Assembly (NCBI RefSeq): GCF_964204645.1
Contig: NC_134035.1
Span: 6,326,501 to 6,390,500 of the forward strand
Reading direction: 5' to 3'
Length of the DNA: 64,000 nt
Source: Tubulanus polymorphus
Taxonomy: Eukaryota > Nemertea > Palaeonemertea > Tubulaniformes > Tubulanidae
Positions within the stretch are counted from its first letter, which is position 1. Every line of letters starts with the position of its first letter. Shown here piece by piece: positions 24,001-36,119 of this stretch. The position numbers and the translations under genes were made by a program. The notes under the pieces are model-generated. The model was given only the letters and a program-made list of their open reading frames with translations. It was not told the DNA's origin and did no database searches.

Positions 24001-26225
24001 GTATGACTCTGCCTATGTAGGTGAACAATGTCCGCTTTGTCTCTTACTCAGCGGTTGTCGAGTAAACTTGAGATCGACATTTTTTCAGCCGCTTCGTGTA
24101 TACATGAACAAATATAAAGGATTTATAATCAACATATACGAAGACGTGTTAGGAACAAAGCTATGTATTTTTCGTCGTAAAAAGTCGAGCGGAGGCTTTG
24201 TTCGCGCGACACGAACCAGAAGAAGACTAGTGAACGTTTGCTTAAAATTCCGGCGCCCGTTTCAACAACGCATATCGTCTGTATACCGTGTACGACAATT
24301 GAATCAAACTTTAATAATTACGAAATAGGTCCAAATTCTACAATTGCTTCTCCCGTAAATAAACATTAATCGGCCAAAGAACAGTGAATCTATTGTAAAC
24401 CGATAATTACACTGTATGTGAGACACTGTGGCTTCATATTCGAATATATTTGTTTGTCTAAGAGCGTGAAGCCTTATTACGCGTCGTGCTGTGTAAATAT
24501 ATCAAGTGACGATTGTCGTAGTTTCACACGAACTCAAGTGTCCAGTATTTGCTTACGTTAATTCGGTATATAATTGTAACGTGTACATATTATCTTTGAA
24601 GGAGGCTATTTTCTTGTAGACGTGTTTCTTCTGCTTTGTTTCCGACCGCGTGAATAACGAAATCGTCTCCCGTGTATTCGCACCCGTTTTAGTTCTACAA
24701 ACAGTAGACGACCCGAACCTGAATACATCTTAAACGCGCGTGCAAATATGAAATCAAATTGGAATTTAGTATCCACCGCACTCAGTATTTTCATTGTCAA
24801 AATGATGAGTGAAATCTCGTGATCAAGAGAAAGTGCATGCTACGTACACAGAAACCACACGCGGAGATTTTGTGATGTTTTAACATTTTTCGAATAGTTA
24901 TTGTTATTCATTGTCATTTGAATATATATCAAAATTTCGATAGTTCGATATATCTAAAATTTACTCTCAATGATTGCCATTTTGACGACAGTTCGGTATT
25001 TGATTTTGGGCAATCTTGATAATTGCATTGTGTTCTTTTCAACGAACATAATGTCGACCCCCATCCTGTGCGCGTTCTGAATGCAATCTACATAACAGAG
25101 ATTCAAGTCGTGACCTTTTCGACCAAGAAGATTCGAGAAGAGATTACTAAATTGTGGTTACAAAAAAACCTCCGAATGCTAGTTTGTAATTACTGTAAAT
25201 CAGGCTTTTCATCACTAATCGAATTTTTTAAAACTCGGAAATCAGTTCTCAATAGGGGCTTAATAGAACAATGTCTATATCCGACGGAAGGAACGTCAAG
25301 ATCTGGTGATATTATTGTGTCTTCAGCGGGAGATAACATCGGTCCGGGTCAAAGCCGCCAAACTGTTGCGCTCAAAGAATGTTTGATTTTATAAAGGGGC
25401 ATAATTCGGGTTGGAATTCGCTGTAGCATTCATTCAGCACCCGTTAAGCTTTATCCCTGAAGCTACGCGTTAGAAATACATTGTAATAGCCTTAATCATT
25501 ATTTGATTGTTCCACTTGAAATTCCTGAACATAAGACCAAAGTGTTCGGCATTTCAATGCATGAATAAAGGCGTTTTTAGGTTTCGACAGCTTTCTCGAA
25601 CTTATTGGCCAAATCTTCTTCCGTATCCAAGGGTAGTTATTAGTTCCCCGATGGGTGCTATAGGCTCACTCAGTCGGCGCTCTGTACAAATAGCTTTATG
25701 CTGACCGTATGGACCACGTGAACTGTCCGAAATATCGTTATTGTCCACTCGAATAGCCACCAAATAGTAACATATGGTGCCGGGTTTTTAAATTAGGGAG
25801 GTAAGAGGCACCACTTGGTGATAGGATGTAGAAGAGTTTTAATGCTGATTGCTCGCTACAATATTGCTCTGAAATGAAGCCAATCATTTTTCTGAATAGT
25901 CGATACACAGCGAACTGGGCCTTATTCGGTTTTAGGGATGTGAATAATTATAACATCGAGTTGACAATGGAGGAAAAACGAGCAAACTTCACTGAATCGT
26001 GGGTGGTTTATCGAGTAAGATTGGTCACTCTTCAGGAGCTTCGATATTGTATTTTGCTCTGGACGTTGTTAGTGCCTTTGCTAAGAACTTGTGGATATTT
26101 TTTATCTTAAAAAGCTCTGTTGAAGACGCAAAGGTGGTTTGCTGATCATTTTTGATCTACTGAATCGCCGCAAAAATTCGGACGAAGGTGGTGGTGCTGT
26201 AGTGATTACCGTTGGGGAGATGTGT
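21066..26225. other. Gene-free stretch
   Basis: No gene recognised. The open frames at 23963-24328 (121 codons) and 25023-25394 (123 codons) were inspected for known domains, Cys patterns and hydrophobic segments; none is convincing. Opposite-strand mirrored frames near 21580-21850 are chance. No repeats longer than a few units stand out. Confidence 0.5.
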
Positions 26226-26243
26226 AGATGCATCGATGCATCT
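26226..26243. repeat. Perfect 18-bp palindrome
   Basis: AGATGCATCGATGCATCT is identical to its own reverse complement. Palindromes of this length can be dimeric factor sites or simple chance; nothing around it supports either reading. Confidence 0.6.
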
Positions 26244-26535
26244 CTCAGGTTCTCGCTGTGATTGCGTTCTCTGAATGGATCATCACGCGTTTCAAAGCGG
26301 ATAAACCGAACCACCCTCTTCACGCACACAGTGACAGACGGCGTTAAGACAACGTGTCGCTAAGCAAGCGGTTAATTTTTGATGCCATCAGCCTCTGAAA
26401 GACTATTATTAGCGACCTTCCCGCGGGGAGGTTTAATCATCATTCCGTCTGGCACCACATCCGCGGCTGCGCTGTTGTTGTTAGTGAAGATGATTGGATG
26501 GACGACAGGTGGTCACCGTTTCCGCTTCGGACGAC

Positions 26536-26552
26536 AACAGCAGCAGCAGCAA
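26536..26552. repeat. CAG microsatellite
   Basis: About five CAG triplets, giving poly-Gln in the + frame 26379-26582 (67 codons). This frame has no domain outside the tract and is not called. Confidence 0.7.
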
Positions 26553-29500
26553 AATTGGGTGACATGTCCATTATGTGTATAACCCGGTCAAAATGTTAAA
26601 CATGTTTCCACGTGGCTTACGTCCAATGATTAGTATTTGATAACATGATTACTTAGAGGTAGACTATTTGAATTGTACTAACTCGGAACACCATAGGACC
26701 GGGTCCTTATGATAGAGATTGAATTGAACTCGCTTCTCTCTCTGGTTACTTGCCATTCACGCAACACGTCTAAGACTAAATTAGACTACCCCATAGCGTC
26801 AGTTGGAAATTAGATTCAAATATAGAAATAGTCAATTATGCTAATACCAAAATGATTTACTACATTTCACAAGCTTGTTAACCTCAGGCGCTCAACTACG
26901 CAATTATAAAATATAATCGAGATAACCGTTTTAACGTGTGGTTAATATTGTATTCGGTTTTTTAATATTTGAGGGTGGAGACAGCGGTGTTATCTGACTT
27001 CGATTTTAATCGCAGGCAGTACCGGTTTTGTTGACGAAAATGAGAATTGTTGAATTCAAATTCAAACTGAGAATAACAATACGGTTTCTATACGAATAAC
27101 TAAACGTGACATTATCGGATGTGATACCGCTACAGCGTGTCACATTATGTAACAATGAAAACTAAATTTCCGATAGTATGGACTGTATATAGTCCACGCT
27201 TGGTACACACAAATCCCTGCAAAATATGATGAAAGCAATATCCCTAATAAGAGTTTATTGACACCACTTTTTTGACGTTTTGGCTTAAATTTTGATGAAT
27301 AGATTTTTACATTTTAAATTTTTAATCATTTCTAAACTTTTAAAATTTCTATGTAGTTTTATTCTTGTTAACTATTTTCCACGTCTCAGCGTGGTTATTC
27401 TATACGATACTGTCCACCGATGGCTGTTAGAAAAAGCTAACGCTTTAGGGGTCAATTAACTCTTGTAATTAGCAGTCTTGATACTTCCGTATACAGCGAC
27501 AACTGTACGCGCAGTTCTCATCTAGTCATGTCGTCAAAGTATCGTTGAAACCGATATCCCATGTAACCGGCGGGCTAAACAAAACACACCACCATATTTA
27601 CTGCTCGTACTAATATAGCCTATATATTGCGGATATACCTTTATAGGGAAAATATATATGTTTGTACATCGAAAAATGCACTTCATTCGACTGCGCGCCT
27701 AATGGATTGTGTTCTTCAAACCTCGCGACATCTCCAGTGAAGTCGACGAAAATGAAAAAAAAGTAAATTCGTCGCAGTTTAAACGAAAGCCAATTACAGA
27801 TATGAGGTGAAATGGATTACTCGTTTTCCGATAAAGCTTGTTTATTTCGAGTGCTCGCGGGTATAGTTCGATGATGCGTATAAATCTAAGTTCATAGCTC
27901 AAACGATTGCAACATGTTTTTATATTATGCCGCGATTTTATCAAAGACGACGATGGCAACAGATGTAAGAAAAGAGTATTTAATACAGCGTATACTTGTT
28001 ACTCCAAAACCGATCGAATTCGATCACACACATAGACTATATACCTCAAAATTTACACAACGCGGCATGCAATGTTAAAAGGTTATTGGTATCAATGTCA
28101 GTGGTTCTGATTTATGAAAATCTACCTCGCCAAAGGACAAAATCTTACACAAATTAGGACCCAACGTATGATACGAGTGAGCGTTGAGCTTATCGGGATG
28201 AAACTAGTCACTAACGGGTCAACTAGTTCTAGTCCAGAGGAGATCGGATGGATATTTGAATGAGACCCGGATTCGAATCCTTCAATGGGAGCGCGCGCGT
28301 ATATTTCTTCCTATACATTCATATGGGGGTAAAGATCATTACTCGTTGAATTCACATAGACGCCTATAGGAGATTGTATCGTCGTCATAATAACAGTCTT
28401 TGTTTGATTAATCATCCGCAATTATCTATTGTCATCTTGATTGCGCCGCCTGCTGTAATTTCAAGCTCGTAAATACGAATATGTTTTCCATTGAACGATG
28501 TTTTAATTAAACGTATCGCATTCACCTAGATATTCGTGCACGCATTCGATGCCCATTATCTCCATACGAGAAAAACTCGCCGCATAAAGAATCGTCGACT
28601 CACAGAGCCGACCGGGCTTTGAGAACCGTATACCACGTGAATCACAAAAGCATTGTTGCGCGTTTTTTCATGTAATGTTTTTTTTACTTTTCTAATTCGC
28701 CCCGGAGAAAGAGGAAAATGAGTCATTTTACTAGTTTCAAACAACCACGAACGACGCACGCTATGCTATAATACATGACAACAACGTGATGACTGATTTA
28801 ATAATATTCCTGCAATACGACGATGATTAGACGCACTCTGCGTTTGAAACAATGGGCATCATTTTTTGTAAAATCATTTGGTTTTGATGTACAGATTATG
28901 AGGGCGTACTGAATGAGAAACTGCTCATTTGGTCGCCACTTTCGTGAGTTCTCTTTGCTTTCGTTACGTGACCATTGAGATGACATTGCGCAATGAAGCA
29001 GCCGGAACTGGTGTCTGGTGTCTATGTGTGTGACTCGATTTGACCTGACGAACTTTACACCGCCATAAATGATTCACAGCGATCAATTTAATATGCATTT
29101 CTCAAAATATTCTGTTTATGGGGTTGGTAACGCTTTCATAACTACGAGTCCAATTCCCCCTCCCCCATATTGCCCTATATTGTAGTGCCAAGTAAAACCC
29201 AAGTGAACGTTATGTTAGGACGATGAATTTGGTTAGATTTGGGTCCATAATTCTAATTCATGCGCATAAGCCTATGCATGTATACAAGCTTTGTACATTT
29301 AGCCAGCAAATTTTATTCCGGTAGCAATTTATATGTATGTACGCTTTAAAGCGTGATGATGTCGAAGACGCCCTAAAATTTCATGTTTGTCGAGGAACAA
29401 ATCAATTTGTCGTTGTTGACAAAATAGTTAACAAACAATCGCCTCTGGCAGGTGATGGGAACTCGGCGCGGTGGTATAGATCAATCTAGTAAACATCAAC

Positions 29501-29620
29501 CTTACACAATTACTGATGCTGAATGGGCATTATTATAACTGAACTAATGGTTATACCTGAATATGAAACAATACACATACATTGCATTCTATCGCACTTC
29601 AACAGTTCCAATGACAGGGT
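26553..29620. other. Gene-free stretch
   Basis: No gene recognised. It contains TTTGACGTTTTGGCTT at 27271, shared with 46821. An A-box/B-box-like pair at 28230-28280 was examined and rejected as a tRNA. Confidence 0.5.
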
Positions 29621-29701
29621 GGGCCCAGGTTTGACTCTATAGTTTTAACTAATTGCAAATGAACTAATTACACTCGTATATAGAGTCAAACTTAACGGAC
29701 C
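29621..29701. mobile_element. Foldback repeat, probable M1 relative
   Basis: Arms GTTTGACTCTATA and TATAGAGTCAAAC face each other around a TAACTAATTGCAAATGAACTAATTA-like centre, with outer GGGCCC/GGACC strings. The TGAACTAATT centre is shared with the palindrome at 18476-18585. It is interpreted as a diverged member or sister family of M1. Confidence 0.5.
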
Positions 29702-31120
29702 AATTACTATGCTTTCTGAGTGATGATAATTTGAGCTACTTACCTAAAATGGCGTGGGTATTCCCAAAGAATCTATCAGGTTGCCCCGTGTTTGTAGTCA
29801 TGTTTTCGGAGTAGTTGAATATTTCTACATATGGATATACAAGGTATATTATATTGTACGAGTATTCCGCAAGTATTCGGGTGACCAGTCGAAACTCAGT
29901 CTTAATCCGTAAATGTTCCACCGAGTGAAACTTCTAAAACAACACAAACAAGAGATATATGTAATCCAGACCCAGTTAGAAATTCAATCGTACTTTGCCT
30001 ACTAGATTATGTATAAATAATCCTTAAGTTTTCGATGATGTATATACCTAGACCAAGCCGTCACGTTGACTCGTTGAGGACCGACCTAACAACTGGAATT
30101 CCATGACTCGTCGACGCGTTCTTATACGCTTTTGTTCATTCTAATGCGATACATTGAAACTAAATTCCAATTCTATGCGCGGCGCAAAAGCTTTTTCATT
30201 CATTGGTTTATTGACGATCATAGCGCGATGGGTATTGTTCATTTCTGGTCGCACCGCGCGCTCTCCCTCTCTCTCGTCTGCTCTCATATTCTGTTATGAA
30301 GCTGCATCTTTTCTATTCGTCGCGATATATAGTCGCGTATCACCAGGCGGCGGGACATGACGTCAACTCGCGACGAGTCAGCCATCACGGCTGTATCGTA
30401 GTTGTGTGCCTGGGAGTTGGTATCAGGAAGCTGAATTTCTGCGTAGAATTAATCGTTTATCCAGCGCGTTGACATTTTAACGTTGCCATTTTCTATCCGG
30501 AGAAATAAAAATCGTACACTCTACTTCGCAGAATTGAGTACCATCTCCTCGACTGGCTGTCATTGACGGCGGCCATAAAAAAACTATGGAATCTGCTTCG
30601 TCGAAACAAGTGCAACGATAGTCCCAGCCGTCAAACCGCAATGCGACAACTTGGCCATGAAGTAGAAAACTCCAATTCCGTGAACAGATTTCAATATGTC
30701 AAAGGTCTTCACTATATTTCATAGAATTTACATCTCTGATTGTTTTGTAGAGATTCTTTTCGATTCCTGTAATTCTTCATAGAATTCTATATCTTATTGA
30801 TTTGGTGGAATTTTCGTCGAATTAGTTCAATTTATATATTCAAAAGACAAATCTCAAATGTAAAGGAACCTTTCACAATCGAAGGTGAAAACAAACGGAG
30901 GTATCATATCGTTTCGAATCAAATACAATGTGAGCAACTTTCCAAAGTGGTTTGTTACCAAAATCGCTTTATCGCATTCGGAATCGAACGCATGTGTTTC
31001 TGAGGAAAAGAGAAACAGACGAATTATGAATACACTTACGATTAATTCATCTGGCATACGGCGTTGGAATACTACACTAAATAAAACGTGAAATGAAATA
31101 CACTAGATGTAGCCGCAAAA
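29702..31120. other. Gene-free stretch
   Basis: No gene recognised. At 30340-30352 the + strand reads TCACCAGGCGGCG, a partial CTCF-core match (11 of 13). Mirrored open frames near 30797-31091 are AT-rich chance frames. Confidence 0.5.
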
Positions 31121-31170
31121 AACAGTGATAACGGGTTTTCTGCCTTGCCGATTTAGATAAATGCTCTCAC
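31121..31170 (+). repeat. Dispersed repeat R1, copy 2
   Basis: Shares AGTGATAACGGGTTTTCTGC and a similar flank with 4776-4825. It sits about 250 bp upstream of LINE element 1 and may be part of an older insertion disrupted by it. Confidence 0.6.
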
Positions 31171-31416
31171 TATGAAGCATTCGATGTATCGTCGAGATGA
31201 GTCTACCGATTCAAAAATACTGTCGCCAACTAGGCGTCAATAAATAGTTGGCCAACTAGGTATATGGATCAATATGGGCTATTGATGTATCAAATTGTAC
31301 CAAGATGTATTGATGTACCATTTCAAATCCATGAATGAACGCCCAGCTTTAAATGGAAACGAACCTATATTAAATAACTTTGAGGATTTATTGGTAGTAA
31401 CTTTGACCACGGTCAT

Positions 31417-31680
31417 TTGAATCAAACGTTCTCTAGGGAAGAAATCTCAAAATGTATCAAAAAGCAAACAAATTTCAAGGCTTGCGGTATCGATGGAATA
31501 CCGAATGAGTTCCTCAAAAAGGCCGAAGAATCACTTCTTCCTTTATTAGTAAACCTTTTTAATTATGCTCTCGATACAGGCACTATTCCAGAGTCATGGC
31601 TAAAAGGCATCATTGTCCCTTTCTTTAAACAAAAAGGTAGCAAAAAGGACCCCGATAATTATAGGGAAGTCACCCTTTAA
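31417..31680 (+). pseudogene. LINE element 1, RT finger region
   Basis: The 87-codon frame shows the non-LTR RT opening: ACGIDGIPNEFLK (residues 22-34), then IPESWLKGIIVPFFKQKG and DPDNYREVTL at its end. In working elements the last block is normally DP.NYRGITL, so E replaces G. A one-base frameshift just before the stop at 31678-31680 moves the continuation (SNIGKLFASIINERIT) into another frame from 31680. Reverse transcriptases of this class copy their own RNA at a nicked genomic target; this fragment lacks the catalytic aspartates. Confidence 0.88.
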
Positions 31681-31948
31681 GCAATATTGGCAAGCTATTC
31701 GCTAGCATTATCAACGAAAGAATTACCGATATACAATATTTCTGATAATGAAATGTCAGATTTTTTCGATAGCTATTTAGGGGTAAGACAAGGTGAAAAG
31801 CTATCTCCTTTGTTTTCTATCTTTTTAAACGACCTGGAAAGCTATCTTTAGAACGAAATAGTCCAACTTTAGATTTTTTTCGGACCTAACAATGTGCCTT
31901 GGTTCAAACTTTTAATTCTCATGCATGCAGATGAAACGGTTTTATTAA
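31680..31948 (+). pseudogene. LINE element 1, RT palm motifs (decayed)
   Basis: Read through frameshifts, this stretch contains SNIGKLFASIINERIT, then LGVRQGEKLSPLF and FLNDLESYL (motif B), then LMHADETVLLSD (motif C). Motif C, normally YADD, reads HADE at 31924-31935, so the second catalytic Asp and the Tyr are both lost. The region between INERIT and motif B is much too short: motif A (the F..D block) is absent, implying an internal deletion of roughly 100 residues. There is no possibility of activity. Confidence 0.8.
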
Positions 31949-32653
31949 GTGATTCGCTCGAGGGACTCCAAAAAACTAATAGGTAATCTCTGTGAATATT
32001 GCCAAGAATGGAAACTTTCAATTAAAGATGACAAGACAAATGTCATCATCCTCTCGAAAAGAAGATTAAGAATCCTACCAGAATTTTGCATTAATAGGCA
32101 CAAATTAGAAATAGTTGATATGTTCAAGTACCTGGTGTTCTCTTTTCATACACTGGATCGTTCACACAATGTCGTAAACTCTTTCGGAACAAGCTATGAA
32201 AGCGGTATTTTTTGTATCAAATAAGTCAAGTGAACATTCATTAGACCTAGATCTGACCTTGAGACTTTATGACAGTAAGGTATTAACAATATTGCTGTTT
32301 GGCCTTGACATTTGGAGAGATGAGAACACACAGGTACTCGAGCGTGTTAGATACAATTCTTTAAATATCTACTCTGATTGAAAAGGTCCACGTCTAGTGT
32401 ATTTATTTACGCTAAGCTTGGGTGCTATCCTTTAGAGATTTTTGTTAAAATGAGAATCGTTACATTTTGGACAAAATTGATTTCACCGACTGAACATTTT
32501 TCTTCTTTTATGTACAAATATATTTATCAAACGCACCACGGTGGTCGGAGTAACGCTTGGATTCTTAATGTCAAAAATTTTCTTGTAAAAAATGGCCTCG
32601 ACCACGTTTGGGAAACACTGTACTTAGTGCTAATTATCTTTATAGTATTTTGA
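31949..32653 (+). pseudogene. LINE element 1, RT thumb and post-RT region
   Basis: Three overlapping frames (31949-32224, 32196-32381, 32378-32653) read in order. Landmarks are LCEYCQEWKLSIKDDKTNV, then FKYLVFSF (normally YLGV), then LRLYDSKVLTILLFGLDIW and LGCYPLEIFVKMRIVTFW. These are conserved landmarks downstream of YADD in CR1/Jockey-like LINEs. Frame changes near 32200 and 32380 mark indels. Confidence 0.8.
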
Positions 32654-33048
32654 AACAGAGACTCATGGATCAGTAGGCACAAGGCTGGCACTCCAAGGTC
32701 AACGAATCACCAATTTCCTCAACCTACAGGCGATTTAAAAATCGTTTTAAATTTGAAGAGTACCTGACCAAACTACCCCCTAGTCTCCGCCTAGCCTTGT
32801 GTCGATTCAGATGCTCGAACCATAAGTTACCTATTGAAGTCGGTAGATATCGCCAGATTGAGCAAAACCATAGAATTTGTCAGGAATGTAATTTGGCAGC
32901 AACTGGAGACGAATTCCATTTTCTATTATTATGTCCCTTTTTCAAAGCCTGCGAAGCAAATTTATACCTAGTTGCTACTGGCGGCATCCCAATTAAAATA
33001 CCCTACATAACCTTTTCTGTTCAAGTGGTAAAACTTTGCTCAATCTAG
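32654..33048 (+). pseudogene. LINE element 1, C-terminal Cys/His domain
   Basis: After an in-frame TAG at 32674-32676 the frame is open to the stop at 33046-33048. It contains EEYLTKLPPSLRLALCRFR, NHKLPIEVGRY and RICQECN...GDEFHFLLLC. The Cys/His pattern is C-x2-C-x9-H-x4-C, a short zinc-knuckle-like motif found at the C terminus of many such LINE proteins and presumed to bind nucleic acid. The end of the ORF seems natural rather than truncated. Confidence 0.82.
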
Positions 33049-33125
33049 CGATATTCATCAAAAAGGTATCAAATTATTTACTTAATATAGTGTATGAATA
33101 TCGGATTTCGATACTACAATTCCGC

Positions 33126-33276
33126 TTCATTTTCATCATCATTTGCATCATAATTCAATTATAATTATTATCATTGTTATTAATATTATATTATTATTAT
33201 CACTATTATTATTATTTTTTTATTATTATCATAATTGTCATTATTATCATTATAATTATTAATAATACTATCATTG
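33126..33276. repeat. ATT/ATC-rich low-complexity region inside LINE 3' UTR
   Basis: About 150 bp built almost only of ATT, ATC and AAT triplets on the + strand. It lies between the LINE element 1 stop codon and its 3' terminus. It could be an expanded microsatellite internal to the 3' UTR or the true tail of an older insertion. Confidence 0.75.
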
Positions 33277-33376
33277 TATTTTTGTAATATGCTGTAATTT
33301 ATGCGTTATTTTTGTGCTCTGTGCAATGTTATCATAACTTGTGGAGTGTATAAACTAAACTGAAACTTAAACTGAA

Positions 33377-35829
33377 TTCAGTTACATTGCTCTGAGGAAA
33401 ATGAATATACGGTGCGTTCAATGCGTAGTCCCATGGCGGTAGTTGTGTGAACTTAGTTATATTGTTGCATATATACCAAGTACTCAATTACATGCAAAAA
33501 ACTGATACTGAATTGGATTTTTGAAGATTTAGTGAATATTTCCGGAACTTACAAAACCGATTGAACCGATTTCTATCTTAACAGATTTACCAACCCGAAA
33601 AGGCGCCTTTTAATTTCGAATTTATATCATTCCAAGTCAATCAAATCGATTCACGTGACATCGCTATACACGGTTTACACTCACGAGTTGTGCGTTTTAT
33701 ACTTGGACCCCGGTTCCACAGATGTCGGTTAACTTAATTTACACGGTTTATCTCTCAAATATCAGAGACTGTTGAAGTTGTAAAGGGAACAAAATCGCGG
33801 GGAACTTTTTTGTCAATCTGTTTTCTTTCCCTCATGTCATTCAACATTACATTGATGCCGTTATTTACTGTCTTTTCGATGCCGTGTTTTTGTGTTGTGT
33901 GTTTTTGAAGTCGGGAATGAATCAATAGCAGAGAGAGACACGATGTCTGCTTTCATTGTTTTTTGCAGAGCGCGCAGATAAATTTCATCCGGATTTTGTT
34001 TAAGTACTAGGGCTAATCACGGCTTAATTGATAAGATCGTTTACTGCTTCGATTAATAGTGGATCTGACTAAGTTAAATAAAAGCATTCTCATACACGTA
34101 TCATAGACACAATGACAGCCAGAATGGCCACTGATTCTTAAAAGTACGGCTAAAAATGATTTCTAGATCACATCCTCCACTGCTGGAACTAGTCTAGGCT
34201 TATGTTGGTTCTATAATCAATCTAACACAACAGTCAGTCCAGGCCATTTTGCTCATTGTAATAACTAAACTAGGAAACAGTTTTGTGATTTATACACCAA
34301 TTTTGGACCTCAGCCAAGACTGATAAACTGGGCACTGATACATAATCTATAACTTTCCATGATTCCCTATTTACCCCCAAAGACGTTATTTGAATTTGAG
34401 GTACCAACCAAACAACGAAAAGAATCCCCCGCGCGTATTTTACTCTTGCAGGGAGGCGATGTGTATTTCATTATGAATACCATCAAAGGTGAACGATATC
34501 AATTTTGCGGAATTCATTAAGTTCAATGAGAATGTTTTCATCTCTCAGCAGCAACGGTGATTGCTGGTCTTCTTTTTTCAGCGCGAAGATCATGGAATAC
34601 ATTTCCACTTGTTCGGTTCGTTCGAGCGTTAAATAATCAGCCTTGCATTAAATTTCGAATCAAAACTTCTTTTATTCAAATCAATCCACGGAAGAATAGA
34701 CAGCGTAGTAGAAACATAATGGATGCGATTCCTGTTCACTTCATCAACCATTGAGCAGACGATCGGATAAAGTGGCTCCACGTGGTGAACATGTCTCGAA
34801 CAAACGCGTGGCGATTGGCACTGATGCGGACCACGCTAACACTGCCCCGTTCCTCATCAGCTGCACTCTGTATCCCTCAGCTGAGACTCTGCATCTACCA
34901 GCTAAGACATTCTACCGACACATTCACACATTGGTAGATATCTGAAGGGGTGGTTCCGGGTTGTAGATTGATATCTACATGCATGGATGAAAGTGATAGC
35001 ATAGCAACACGCATTTTGCTATTACAAAAAAAAATCTCCCACACGATTCAGTGATAATAGTGAATGGAACCTCCCTAATAAAACACGCGCCGTATCAAAC
35101 TGACGGCCAAATTCATCTATTTTCTATATTTACGCTCAGTTGCTTTGTCTAGGTCACCGATAATAATAATATTACCGACAACAGTAATTTCGACGGGTGG
35201 TTGAAACGGTGGTCCAATTCTCTCTTTGATTACTGTGTGATGCAGGATTTAGTTTTATTGATGGACGTCGTTGTCACGACGATAAACGCTTCAAGTCGCT
35301 GTTACCACAATTTGCGCAACTGACCGCGAGAGAAGAAAGACGCAATCATCAGTTGTTTCTGATAGCTGTTTCCATGGAGCTGTGATGAAAGCGCTACGCG
35401 TTCCTGCAAAATTTGTGTTCATGGGATAAAGAATATTTCTATAGCGTATACCAATTCAACCAAAAACACGTGTCCTTGCTTCTATTTTCATTGACCATGG
35501 ATGATAAGTCCTAGCGATGTTGTCCAAAATGGGACGATACATTTCGAGACTTGTCTTCACTTGAAAAAGTGGTGAATCCAGGGGAGATGGGTGCACAGGG
35601 AGGAGTCATAAAACTCTTTCGAAATTACGGCCATTTTCTCGTTTGTGTCCGAACGCTCCTAAACGCTTTCAAATCTGTATTTCTAAGCTTGAAACAGACG
35701 TAATTCGATGCTCTGGTAGCCGCTCTAATACCGTTTCTGTTTTAATTCTAATTTTGGATTAGAATTTGCATCTAAACATGCATTATACGTATGAGAGATT
35801 ATGTTGTGAATATTTCGTGTGATTGTGTT
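33377..35829. other. Gene-free stretch
   Basis: No gene recognised. It holds an M1-like end (33705-33735) and a diverged composite repeat (about 34186-34245, related to 6534-6703). Two consecutive frames near 34557-34945 (65 and 64 codons) have no domain. Confidence 0.5.
33705..33735 (+). repeat. MITE-like family M1, outer-end fragment
   Basis: GGACCCCGGTTCCACAG followed by GGTTAACTT matches the outer part of an M1 arm. No opposing arm is seen nearby, so it is a solo end. Confidence 0.4.
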
Positions 35830-36010
35830 GTGTGATTATTTTGTTGTATGGCTGTGAAAACTTGGGTTCGGGAAGGGTTTAGGGGCCAGTTTCTTACAAG
35901 CTTCGGCTCTCTACTGTTCCCTCATCTCTATTTCTATTATATTTTCATGTAATGTGAAATAAATCCACTTATTTATTTATTCATTTATTCACTTATCTAT
36001 TCACTTATAT
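35830..36010 (+). mobile_element. LINE 3' end fragment with TTATTTA-type tail
   Basis: A GGTTTAGGGGCCAGTTTCTT / AAGCTTCGGCTC / CCCTCAT stretch leads to ATGTGAAATAAATCC and then a tail of TTATTTA/TTCATTTA/TTCACTTA units (about 35968-36008). GTG(A)AATAAA plus a terminal microsatellite resembles the 3' end of LINE element 2 (GTGTAAATAAAATCG plus hexamers). Read the other way, the tail would be an AATAAATG-rich 3' tail of the reverse-strand element 3. The + reading is preferred because of the upstream UTR-like sequence. No coding part is left. Confidence 0.45.
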
Positions 36011-36119
36011 TGAAATATGTATTCATGTATATCAGTGTATTACCAGTAATAATGATTTTACATTATATGTAACTGAAATTGTAAAGCAAAATTAAGATGA
36101 TGATATATGATATGATATT

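Larger units (their letters stand above)
31390..33376 (+). mobile_element. LINE element 1: 5'-truncated non-LTR retrotransposon
   Basis: Successive conceptual segments in the order expected of a non-LTR reverse transcriptase run from about 31417 to 33048. They are followed by a 3' UTR with a long ATT/ATC-rich stretch and a terminal hexamer-like tail (TAAACT, AAACTG, AAACTT, AAACTG; 33351-33374). The endonuclease and everything upstream of the RT fingers are missing, as is usual for incomplete target-primed reverse transcription. Frames shift at several points and stops interrupt the rest, so the copy is dead. The RT style and C-terminal Cys/His motif point to a CR1/Jockey/I-type LINE; the clade is not resolved by eye. 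The 5' boundary is uncertain by several tens of bases. Confidence 0.88.

Noticed and set aside
28230-28280. tRNA-like A box (TAGTCCAGAGG) and B box (GGATTCGAATCC) at plausible spacing
   Set aside because: The acceptor arms do not pair, the anticodon stem is not formed, and the B box has an extra base that makes it a simple palindrome.
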